A stretch of 64,000 bases of DNA, taken from contig OX104120.1 in NCBI GenBank assembly GCA_944474755.1, positions 20,616,492 to 20,680,491 of the forward strand, read 5' to 3'. The number at the start of each line of letters is the position of its first letter. Position 1 is the first letter of the stretch. Positions 1 through 11,300 of this stretch are shown piece by piece. The stretch is from Limnoperna fortunei. Lineage: Eukaryota; Mollusca; Bivalvia; Mytilida; Modiolidae. The translations under genes were made by a program, and so were the position numbers. The notes under the pieces were generated by a model. It was given only the letters and a program-made list of their open reading frames with translations, did no database searches and was not told the DNA's origin.

Positions 1-481
1 GTGGCCATTTTGAATTTCCAATTCCCATCTAAAACACAAACTTTATAGAGGACCATCTAAACAATATTGCTAGTAAGTTTTGTTTTGATTGGTTAAACGG
101 TTTTAGAGAAGAAGCGCTTTTTAACTTTTTTCCCATAGGGTCCTATGTTAAACTAAGTATTGAGGTGGCGGCCATATTGGTATACCAATCAAAATAAAAA
201 ACACAAACTTTGTAAAGGTCCATCCAATGAACATTATGGCCAAGTTTGGTTTCAATTGGCCAAGTGGTTTCAGAGAAGAAGATTAAAATGTAAAAAGTTT
301 ACAGACGCCGACGACGACGACGACGACGACGACGCCGACGGACGCAAAGTGATAACAATAGCTCACATGACCCTTTGGGTCAGGTGAGCTAAAAAGTTAA
401 CAGACGCCGCCGACGACGACGACGACGGACGCAAAGTGATAACAATAGCTCACATGACCCTTTGGGTCAGGTGAGCTAAAA
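1..481 (+). mobile_element. 3' end of a family-A array element, cut by the window edge
   Basis: This is nearly the same sequence as 14400-14786. It has the last 166-bp units, a (GAC)n tract, then the 3' hairpin at 360-390 (AGCTCACATGACCC / GGGTCAGGTGAGCT) followed by A's. The last 87 bp occur twice: a second (GAC)n tract and hairpin end at 477. The apparent Asp-run reading frame here is only translated (GAC)n. Confidence 0.8.
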
Positions 482-535
482 ACTGGACGACATATGGCTT
501 TAAAATTGCTGAAAGTAGTGTTAAAGCAAAAACAA
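482..535 (+). mobile_element. SINE 3' core fragment
   Basis: About 50 bp beginning ACTGGACGACATATGGC and continuing into TTGCTGAAAGTAGTGTTAAA. This matches the 3' core of the SINE seen intact at 11247-11512. It abuts the end of the family-A element. Confidence 0.6.
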
Positions 536-1675
536 TCTTTTGGTACAGGGAGTTTAAAAAATTAATTTAAAACATGTTATCACAAGTATTGATGACACCA
601 ATTTCTCTTGTAGCATTAATTACTTCTTCTTTAAAATCCAATTACTAGTAAAAAGCTTTCACTGTAAGCAAACTTAGCACGATGCAAATTAATCATAGTT
701 CTGAACGAATTTGTTGTAATAACAAGTGTGGACACAGAAAGATGTCCGCATCAGTAACAAAAAAAAATTACATGATAATACATGATTGAGATTGCAGTCC
801 GAGTACACCCCGCCAGCAGTGAGAATTGAACCAGCAACCTCAGTGTTGACAGACCATGTGATCAACAGTAGATGAACTACAAAAAAACCACCTAAAACGT
901 AGATGTCATTGAACCAGCACATATAATTAATATCAAAGCATAGTAGTAAAAAAGTTTTTATTTCACTTCAATTTGATATTTACAAATTAATTTAGTTCAT
1001 TGTTGTAAAAAATGGGTTGGTTTCTGACTGTATGGGATAAAAATACAGTCGTTGTTAAATGTAAGTCCTATTCCAAAATTTTTGTGACAAAGTGATCTGT
1101 CAACGTAAAAATAAACTTGAAACAGTAGAGGATGCATCTTAATATATTTACTAAAGGTAGTCAACAATTTTGAGGAAAATTATAAATTAAAAAGGCTGTG
1201 AACACATTGTATGTTTTGTACCAAACAAAAAAAAGTTTAACATCTATAAATGAACAACAAAATGTTGGGCTTAGGTCTTTTTATCTTGGTTTCACAGAAA
1301 AACTTCGTCAATGACAAACAGAAAGTTATGTGGTAATACTAATATTCATGTTTTATGTTGTTTCACTATTTTAGGAACGTTTAAACATATACCGAATGTA
1401 TCTTATTGGACAAATATATATATAAATAACATGTGCCAAAGTGCCTCATACATAGTAAGTTACAGGGCATTAAAATCATTGGACTTATTACCTCAATGAA
1501 CTTGATAACCAGCCAATTTAATACCTTTTGCGGGACATTTGCAAGTTCTTTGAATTAGTGTTTAAAACATACATAGAGAACAGATAGGTTCATTTGTGAA
1601 CAATTGTTTTGAAATAAAAAATTTTTATGTTGAAACATGATTTTACAGTTTGACTCAAGAACATTGCTCACATTT
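536..1675. other. Intergenic, no gene seen
   Basis: AT-rich sequence downstream of the TIF1-like gene. Apart from the SINE fragment noted separately I recognise nothing; the short open frames have no domain or codon pattern that convinces me. Confidence 0.5.
785..880 (-). mobile_element. SINE head fragment (tRNA-like part)
   Basis: On the minus strand it reads the SINE head: a GTTGATCACATGGTCTGTC segment, then a degraded box B (GGTTCAATTCTC) and the GGGGTGTACTCGG segment. The core and tail are absent. Confidence 0.65.
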
Positions 1676-1679
1676 AACA

Positions 1680-1930
1680 TCCCCATAAACATTTTCCCCA
1701 AGCTTCATTAAGATCAGACAACTGTTTGAGTTAGAGGGCAGACAAGTCGAATTTCCCATTTTAGTATAAATAAATGGCCATAACTCTTAAGTGACTAAAG
1801 TGATTTGGCTGGTTATCAAAATTGGCCAAGATGTTATGCCCAAAAACATTTTCCCCAAATTTCATGAAGATCAGAAAACAATTGTTTTGAGTTTGAGAGT
1901 AGACATCACTGTGAAGACGCCTGCTTGCAA
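1680..1930. repeat. Two decayed tandem units of about 159 bp
   Basis: AAACATTTTCCCC followed by a TTCATnAAGATCAGA segment occurs at about 1686 and 1845, 159 bp apart. This resembles the AAGTTTCATTCAAATCGGATG portion of the 161-bp family B unit. Probably an old relative of those arrays. Confidence 0.5.
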
Positions 1931-2493
1931 TGACTGTATCCCCAACCCTGATTTGTTCATAACTAAGTTTTTCTTTTTGCACCAAATAAAAATGCTCAAT
2001 GCTGTTACATATAAAATTTCTGAGGTGATTGAAGTGCAGCATAAAATTTAATGTAAATAATTTATACCTGGAAGACATGTCAACACAAAAAAAAAACAAC
2101 AATATAGGATTTGTAACCTTTTAAACACTACTAAACTAATGTTGATAATTCATGTAAATGTTGACCTTTATAAATAGAAAACATATGAATGCCTAAATGT
2201 AGTAACATTTTTTAATTGAAGTCTTCCTAACATTGTAAATTATTACAATATTTTAAGAACACTATTTTCTAAACTCTCACACATATAAATAACCACACAT
2301 ACAAATAAATGAATTTGTATTTACATAAAGCTTTTATGGGTTTTCTACTAAATTTTAAACAGGAAAAATGCCTTAGAAAAATATACTGTCACCTTAATTT
2401 TTAAATACTATTTTCTGCTTAGAAAAAAATAAGTCAAAAAGTTGAAGCTTATCTCAGTTTTGTAAAAAAAAATAAATTAAAAAATTTAAGAAT

Positions 2494-3560
2494 GTGTCCA
2501 TGGGACACGGATGCCCCCGCTAAAGTAAGTCCCAAACAGGAAGTAGTTGTCCAACAGGTCTGAAAGTCGCTTAGGACATACAACTTGTGATACTTAACCA
2601 CCCTGCCAAATTTCAAATTGTTGTAATGTACAGTTTCTGAGTAAAGCTTGACGGAAATTTTCATACTCATGTTAACACATTTTCATATCGGCCCAGTCGC
2701 AAACAGGAAGTAGTTGTCCGACAGGTCTGAAAGTCGCTTAGGTCGTACAACTTGTGATACTGAACCACCCTGCCAAATTTCAAATTGTTCTTGTGTACGA
2801 TTTCTGAGAAAAGCTTGACGGAAATTTTCATACTCATGTTAACACATTTTCATATCGGCCCAGTCGCAAACAGGAAGTAGTTGTCCGACAGGTCTGAAAG
2901 TTGCTTAGGACGTACAACTTGTGATACTGAACTACCCTGCCAAATTTGAAATTGTTCTGATGTACGGTTTCTGAGAAAAGCTTGACGGAAATTTTCATTC
3001 TCATGTTAACACATTTTCATATCGGCCAAGTCCCAAACAGGAAGTAGTTGTCCGACAGGTCTGAAAGTCGCTTAAGACGTACAACTTGTGATACTGAACC
3101 AACTTGTCAAATTTCAAATTGTTCTGATGTACGGTTTCTGAGAAAAGCTTGACGGAAATTTTCATACTCATGTTAGAACATTTTCATATCGGCCCAGTCC
3201 CAAACAGGAAGTAGTTGTCCGACAGGTCTGAAAGTCGCATAGGACATACAACTTGTGATACTGAACAACCCTGCCAAATTTCAAATTGTTCTCATGTACG
3301 GTTTCTGAGAAAAGCTTGACGGAAATTTGTACATACAGATGGACGTATTTACGTACAAATGAAGTCCCAAACAGGAAGTAGTTGTCCGACAGGTCTGAAA
3401 TTCGCTTAGGACATACAACTTGTGATACTGAACCACTCTTCCAAATTTAAAATTGTTCTCATGTACGGTTTCTGAGAAAAGCTTGACGGAAATTTGTTCG
3501 GACGGACGGACATGAGTAAAACTTAATGCCCCCCGATATGTCGTCGCGGGGGCATAAAAA
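2494..3560 (+). mobile_element. Family C array element (six 167-bp units)
   Basis: The 5' end has a TGTCCATGGGACA palindrome then the word ATGCCCCCGC (2511-2520). Inside, AAACAGGAAGTAGTTGTCC recurs at 2534, 2701, 2868, 3035, 3202 and 3369, exactly 167 bp apart. Near the 3' end is a (GGAC)n tract at about 3498. A terminal hairpin spans 3526-3555, its last arm GCGGGGGCAT being the reverse complement of the 5' word, followed by AAAAA. No coding capacity. The layout fits a non-autonomous Helentron-like element. Confidence 0.75.
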
Positions 3561-4039
3561 TACACCCCAACAGTTAGCAGAAAAATGAAAATAGTCAGCC
3601 CTCGGCTCTTTTATTATGGTACTATAAAGACTTTATACATGAATAATTAACATAACTACGATTTATCTCAAATTTACCAAAGCATAAAAGATTCGAAAAA
3701 ATAAATAATTGTTCCTATTGGCTGTAACTATTGGTATTTGTTTTGTTTTTTTATCATGCACAACACTCTTATGGAAAGAAAATTTACAGCCAAAAATGCA
3801 ACAAAGCATGACAGTGACCCCAAAATCATGATACTATAAAAATCAATCATTCAAACTGCTGTCATTCTCCATGTATTTTTTTTTTTTGGGTGGGTGTCAA
3901 TTTTCTGGCCACAAAATTGTTACGCAGGATAAAATACCAAATACTCTTATTCTCTGGAAGTTTCCTACTAACATACCGTTTGTTTGTTAAAACGCACAAA
4001 AAAACCCAGAATTATAGCAAAAATTGATTGGACAGAAAT

Positions 4040-4195
4040 TGCCGGATTTTGTTAAAAAGGAAGTAGCTGAGTGACAGACCTGAAATCAAATCCTACGTTA
4101 TGTGAGGCCTTGCTAATACTGCATACCAAATTTCAAGAGAATGTGATTATTAGTTGCTGAGAAAACTGTTACGAAAATTTTTCCCGCTTGCCCGC
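4040..4195 (+). repeat. Single decayed family C unit
   Basis: GGAAGTAGCTGAGTGACAG..CTGAAA, CAAATTTCAAGAGAATGTGAT and GCTGAGAAAACTGTTACGAAAA match the 167-bp unit of the preceding element at modest identity. There is no hairpin end. Confidence 0.5.
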
Positions 4196-4974
4196 CCAAA
4201 ATTTACCATACTTTAACCTGGATTTTCACTCTGTGAAATCTGGCAAAAAATGATCCTACCTGTTTTCCCTTTGCATCTTGGTAGTTCAGTGCATATTTGT
4301 GTTTTTGAGATTTGTGTATTCTATCAGTCATTATCCAAATCAATACTGGTAAATGATTAATTAGCCAACAGGGACATGAATCAACAATTTACATTTTTTC
4401 TGTATACATTGTGAGAGGATAGATGTTAAGACATACTGAAAAAAAGAGGTATTATGTTTGCTTGTGAAAAAAAAAGAGAAACACAATTTTTTATAAGGAA
4501 TTTTTAAGGTGCAGGCATTTAATTCACTGCATGTATATGTCTATAGGATTTATTCATTCGCAAATTCATTAAATTTTTTACAGAAATTTTTTAGTATCAT
4601 TTTTTACTTGTAAGATTGTCTAGAGCAAGATTTGGTAAAAAAAACTTTACTAAAAAGTTGTGTAACTGTTTCAAATAGAAAAACTCCACGTGACCAAGAC
4701 CTTAACTGTAATAAAAGTTCTCCTCCAAACTTATTTAATTTTCCATATTTCTGGGATAAAAATAAACGCTTTTTACACTCACAGTTAAATGCTAAAAGAT
4801 ACAAAATGTACCTGCCATAGTTGAAACCATTTTTCAGGAATATACATTATGTAAAATTACTCTTTCCGAGAAAACAACTATAATTCATAACAACCTCATT
4901 ACAGTTCAGTTCATTTAAATTTCAAACTAAAACACTTTCACTTGTATTAACAACAATTTACAATACATAAAATG

Positions 4975-4980
4975 TTTATT
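4975..4980 (-). terminator. Candidate poly(A) signal AATAAA of the TIF1-like gene
   Basis: AATAAA on the minus strand, about 140 nt past the stop codon. It would give a short 3' UTR. AT-rich DNA contains many such hexamers, so this is only the nearest candidate. Confidence 0.35.
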
Positions 4981-5121
4981 TTTTGTGTTGCAGTACACAT
5001 GTTAATGAAGAATGAATGAAAATCATATGACCTATAATGACACATAAAACAAAACTCAATTTTACATAGGAAACACACATGTATTCAAATGTAGCTGGTT
5101 TTAATTAGAATGACTGTCTTG

Positions 5122-5334
5122 TCAATGTATTGTCATTGGTGCAGAAGGGTCATGTTCATGTCCCTTGGCTCGCTTGGATTTTGATGATTCAGAATCACTT
5201 AGTGAACTTGGACTGGAAGATTGTCTGTGATTAATTTCATCATAATTTTCCATGTAACATGGCAAATATTTCTGTACAAGTCTTTCAAACTCTTCCTCCA
5301 CCATCTTGCCAGCAATTCCAATCTCTGAAGTTGG
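5122..5334 (-). CDS. TRIM24/TRIM33-like: TIF1-like exon 8: last bromodomain helix and C-terminus
   Basis: The acceptor is ATTTTTTCAG|CCAACT. This is the last exon, 213 nt including the stop, residues 872-941. It starts [19 protein letters not shown], the bromodomain BC loop and helix C, followed by a Ser-rich tail with KSKRAK, a plausible nuclear localisation signal. A 3.5-kb intron separates it from the bromodomain core. Confidence 0.92.
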   Translation of the reverse strand, partial: PTSEIGIAGKMVEEEFERLVQKYLPCYMENYDEINHRQSSSPSSLSDSESSKSKRAKGHEHDPSAPMTIH

Positions 5335-8300
5335 CTGAAAAAATAATAATAGCTTACAATTAAGTTTGAAAATTAAAATAAAATAAATCCATAAAACAAT
5401 TCATTATTTACTGATTCCTATTCAGATACTTATATTACTGTATTTGTGTCTCTTTAATGTTGTGTACAGGGATTTTTTAAACAACTGGAAGATTGGTATC
5501 AATTTGAAATTGTTACTTCATAAACCCTTATAAACATTTTTGCCAAGGAGTCCACACTTGAAAATGAATTTTTTCTATAAATATAACAGGATTGTACCAA
5601 AATATTTCTATTTTTAATCTTAATGAAGTTGGATTCTTTGAAAAACAATTACTCTTGTTTCATGTGCACATTTTCTACCTTGCCCAGATGCAAATAAAGG
5701 ATCCAACACCACACTAAAACACAGTTCTTCCCCTAGTTCTAATTGAGAAAACAATTATGGAATTTTACAAAACATGCAATAAACTAAAACAATCAAAGAG
5801 ACATTCACATGTAGTTTAGTTTAATAAAACCCAACTGGAGATTCATGCAGCACAAGAAATTGAATATAAATATTATAGCTATAGTTTATCTTGTTTAGAG
5901 CATTTTTTACCCTAATTTGTAGCTATGCATGAGAGGACTTGAAACAATCACATCATCAAAGTATTTGATTTCTCTTTATTTGTCAAATGATTGCCCATTT
6001 ACATTTTTGTCACAGTATTCACATAATGCTGTAAGGAATTCACTTTAAAAATTCCCTTAAAAATGGCCAACATTATTGAGTCCAATTTTAGAGAATTATC
6101 CGTGGCTCTTTAAATAAAGAAAGTCAACACTGAGGTTGGGAGTTTGAGTCGTACTTTAGGCAGGGTGTATTCGCCTCTATTCTTAATTGACAGGGATTGC
6201 CCGTTTTCCTATGGAAAGTCATGGGTTTTCTATGGATTTTTATCCTCCACTGATAAAAACTGGCATGATATAGTATAGCTGAAAAAATTTCTGAAAGTGG
6301 TGCAAAACAACATTCAAACAAACAAACACACCAAATATTCATGCAACAACAGTGACCAAATAGAATTTAATGACAAAAAACCTTATTTTGCCCATCACAA
6401 TCATGGAATCCAATTTCTATTGGGGGAGGAAGCCAGAGTATCCGGAGAAAACTAAGATTGGAGTTTAGCGCACCCCATCCGCAGTGAGGCTCGAACACAC
6501 AACCTCAGTGTTGACAGACCATTTGATCAATAGTAAAGAAACTACCTTAACCACTTGGCCACTGATGCCCTGAGGTCCCCCCAACTCTCTTTGTAGTGTA
6601 GATATGAATTGTGCTGCTACAATATCCACAGAGTTTCACAAGACTTAGTTTGTCTAAATGCCAAAAAGAAGCAGTGATCTTACTGGATAAAAAGTGTGCA
6701 CAATTTTGCATATACCGGTAAACTTAGAATAAATTTATTTTAAAAAAAAAGATGGTCAAAACAGTAATGGAATCCATAATGGATTATTGAATGACGGTCA
6801 AGTAAATAATTTAGGCCAACCAAAATATTTTTTGGAAAAACCGCCATTAAACATTACAAAAAATCTTGTGTTTAAGTTTGTGAAAATGCAGCTATAACTA
6901 GAATCATCAAATTAACACATTTGATTTCTGAAAGCAGAAGGGAGGCAATTCAAAAAGGCACATAGAAACAAGATTTAAACCCCAAAAATGTCTTACTGTT
7001 TTACAAACGATAAAGCCAATGCTAGCCAGACTATACATGCTATAATTTACCTACAACAAATGTCACTTACACAATATTTGCATATTATAAACAAAGATAT
7101 ATAACATAAGCTGTCTATTTATTATCTAAAATTAAGATATAAAACCTAAGCATGTATATTTATTATCTAAATTTAAGATATATAACATAAGCATGTCTAT
7201 TTATTGTCTAAAATTAAGATATAGAACTTAAGCTTGTCTATTTATTATAATCTAAAATTGAATGATCTATCATCCTTAAAAGAACTTTTTAGCTCACCTG
7301 ACCTATAAGTATGGTCCTCTATAAAGTTATGTTTTTTATGCCAAAAAGCAATTCTAAATGCCACCACTGCAGGACTATTTTTAACATAGTACCCTATGTT
7401 AAAAAGTTTTAAAGGGTTCTTCTCTAACACCAGTTTCCAAATCAAAACAACTTGCTAGCAATATATTTGGATGGTCCTCTATAAAGTTATTTTTTTATGG
7501 CAATCAGAATTCAAAATGGCCACCACCGTAGGACTTGGTTTAACCTTGGACCCTATGGCAAAAAATTTGAAAAAGGCTTTTTTTCTGAAACGGGTTCATC
7601 AATCAAAGAAAAAGTACTAGCAATAATTTTGTGTGGATAGTCCTCTAAAAAGTTTGTCTTTTAAAATTCAAATAGCTGCCAACGCAGGACATAGTTTAAC
7701 GTAGAAACTATGTGAAAAGGTTTAAAAAAGCTTTTTCTCGAAAACCAATTTACCAATCGAAACAAAACTTGTCACCAGCAGTCATAGTCCAACAATCTTC
7801 CATTGGTGCACATATTTATTTTTAATATTTGATATGGGCATGGGCAGCAAAGAATTTTGCAACACAGTCACAGTAAGAACATTTCACAATCTCCCGATGA
7901 TAAACAAATTTTCATGCAGTTCTACTATACATTAACCACTTCTCACACTTACATATACAACTTCTTCTACCAGTTAACGTATTTAAACTATGAGATGCTT
8001 GCCTTGAGTAGTTTAATTTGGTTAACTGGTAAAAGGTCTGGTATACATGTTTTGAAATGGACCTGACATTATTGTTGTCAGACGATCAGCTGCTAGACGG
8101 TCAGTCTAGACGATCTATGTAGTTCATTTAGTATTTCGAATGATGGTAAGAGGTAGTGCTTACACTATTAAATAATTAAAAAGTAGGTTGATTGTACAAT
8201 TGCTAAGCCCTGCCTACTTCAATGAATAGGGACTTTTATCAGGTGACATGAACTGTGGTTTAACAAGAAACGTCTTATGTTAAAGAATGATTCAACACAA

Positions 8301-11300
8301 CACAGATTAAGTGGGATTAATCAATAAAAAGATCAAAGGAAAAATGCTGTATTATGTTACAAGTTGAATTATATAGGAACCATTTTCAAATGCTACCTTT
8401 TCTGAAACTGCAAAGCTGATTGAAGCCATATTATATGTGAATGTTTATTGGATGGTTCTGGTAAAAGTTTATACTTCCTTATTTGATCAATAATCCACGA
8501 TGGCTGCAATTGTAGGAATTAATTTAACATAGAAACCTATAGGAAAATATAAAAATAGCTTCCTATCCCAGTTGAAACCAAACATCAAGATTAACTGGAT
8601 GGTCGCAACTAAGACAATATTATTTCTGCCAGGAGACAATTGAAAAGTACAGGCCTTAGTTTAATGTCAATGAAAAGCAATCATCATTGCCTATATACAT
8701 CAGGTGAGCAATGCAGACACTTGAAAGCCTCTGATTTTTTGTAATACTCATATTTCAAATTAAAGTGGTGAACAATTAAAAATAATGTTTATATCTTAAA
8801 TAATCTATTATCATAAGCATGTTAACTCTGGTACCTTTATGGTCACCAAATACTTACTGTATTATATGTAGCACAATTCTGGAAAACCAGCTTTACATCT
8901 GCAATGAATTCTTCAATAGTGTCGTAGTGATTAAAATTCTGCCTCTGCAGTTTCACTTTGATCTTAGAAAAGTCTATAGGATTGGTTATTATTTTGTAGT
9001 AATTTGGAACCTGAAACAGAGTATACTTATGTTAGCTTTGTTTCGCCAAATATCCACTAAAAAGCCAAAGTTAGGTTTATCTGTCATCAAGGTCCCCAAC
9101 AATATACATAAAATTAAGCTTGCACCTCATAAATGTAAAAAACTAAGCTCCACATCTTAAATATTTTCATAACAAACCAATATATGTAGACAAATTCATT
9201 GCTTAACCAATTAGTTAGTTAAATGGTGACATGTATGTGATTCAAGCTTTTTTTATAAAAAGAACAATTTTTTTACTTTGGGCATGTAGAAAAAGAATCA
9301 ACATGAAAAGTTTTTTTTAAAGATGGAAAAAAACATGATATAAAAGGCTTTAAAACATAAAACATAAATCTTATTCATTTTTACTTACTGCTTTACTGAC
9401 TGGCTCATGGAATACAGTACTCTTTTCATGTGTATACAGTTCTAACAAAATTCTCTCGCATGTCTGAAAGAGGCATACAATTTTTTTTAATATTTTTTTT
9501 AAACCATTACCTTTGTGCAATATCCCCAAAAATTAATAACTAGGTGCTTGTGAAAGCACATTTCAAAATAAATTTGAACTTACAACTCCCTAGTTGATAC
9601 ATTGTGCATTAATATGACTGGATGTGTGGGAAAAAAATCAGCTGTACTGTCAGCAAATCATCGACTGACTGATTTATAATAAATTCATGTTGATCCCATG
9701 ATATGACCTAGTTAGATCTTCATCGAACATGTTGAAAGTCAAACAACAATTATTAGAAATTTGCAATAAGCCTTATAATTAAATTTTAACAATAAAGCTT
9801 GACAATTTAAATGGGAAAGACATCATTGAAGTATTTGAATTTTAACAGCATAAGGATAGGTCATGTGACTATTGTATAACAAGTTGCTCCATTGACAACA
9901 GCCTATCAGATTTCAGCTTACAAAGCAAATTAAATTATAAGCAGATTAAAATTCAACATACTTTACGTTCATTATCTGTCAACCCAGTAGGGGCTTTTCT
10001 TTTTGTTCCAGGAATGTATGAATATTCTTTCTTTTCTTTTTCTTTCATGACCATTTCTTCTTCTGTCTTACACAAAGTACACTGCCACTCTCCACTGGAA
10101 AACAAATTGCTCACCATTTTTATCTTGCTGGATAAAAATGGTTCAAACCAATGTTAGTATCAGAAGCTGCAGGCTAACATTTATCTAGTAACAACATGTA
10201 CATGCATTTTGGTTCTAATAATTTTAATAAAAAGAAACAAATGCTTTAAGTTTTAAAAAATTGCATGCGATCAGTTACAAGACAAATATGCTGCAACATG
10301 ACACTAGTTTGAACAAAAACTACAACAAATAATCTACATTCCAATGTATTAATATTCTGATAATTTACTTAAATTTGTTATCACTGAGCCAGGAAACAGA
10401 TGACTGTTAAAAACAACTTTTATGCTACATAATAATAAATTCAGTTTTACATGTAAGAATATGCAAATGTTCCTTAATGTGTCAGCTTGTCCTAGATATC
10501 ATAGTGTTAGTACACTGCATGCAATCTGTTACATGTATTTACGACATCACACAACAATATAGTGTTTTGCATTACATAGCAGCAAAGAATACATTTAAAA
10601 TAGTGAAACTGGTATCACTGCTCCCTAATTGATACTGCTGTGTCTATATCAACAACAGTAGATAGTATTGCTTGGGCAAATCAAGTCCAGGGGACACAAT
10701 TTGACTGGAAAGACACTTGTTATTTTCTTAAATTTTTCAAGTCCAAGGGACATAATTTCGTCATAAACCATCACACCGGAACAATTTTAAAATTTGACCT
10801 GTAACTCATGATGATTGATCCACATACCAGGTGTACAATGGCACTTTGTGTCATAGATTTATGTAAAGGATTAATTAAATTCCATGGAGTTGCGAATTCT
10901 GCTAAGAAATGGGTACCCCCATTGAAAAGTAACGTCACCCCTATCATTGAATACCTCCACTTTCGTGTGGGGGTATAATTACAGTCTGGTGTTAAGGAAT
11001 TGTAAACAAAACCACAATCTTAACACATTTACATGTAAAATAAGATTTATGCAACGTCACATGTACTTGAATACAGATGTATTTTAATACTAAGTCACAT
11101 GTACTTGAATACAGATGTATTTTAATACTAAGTTCTTTAATTACATGTACCATAGTTTTGTAGTCCACATGTGATGTATTTGATTATTTGATCTGGGCTG
11201 TATCAACAAAAAAAGGATGTTACCCTAGGAAATACTAAAATTGGTTTGTTTTTTTGTTTGTTTGTATGGTGTTTTAACGCCACTTTCAGCAATTTTTCAG

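Noticed and set aside
160..387. Open frame with an Asp run, repeated at 14563-14778
   Set aside because: It is the translation of a (GAC)n tract and the flanking mobile repeat; both copies sit at the 3' ends of family A elements.
2494..3560. Regular direct repeats that could suggest a CRISPR array
   Set aside because: Units are 167 bp with no short repeat/unique spacer pattern, and the sequence is clearly animal nuclear DNA.
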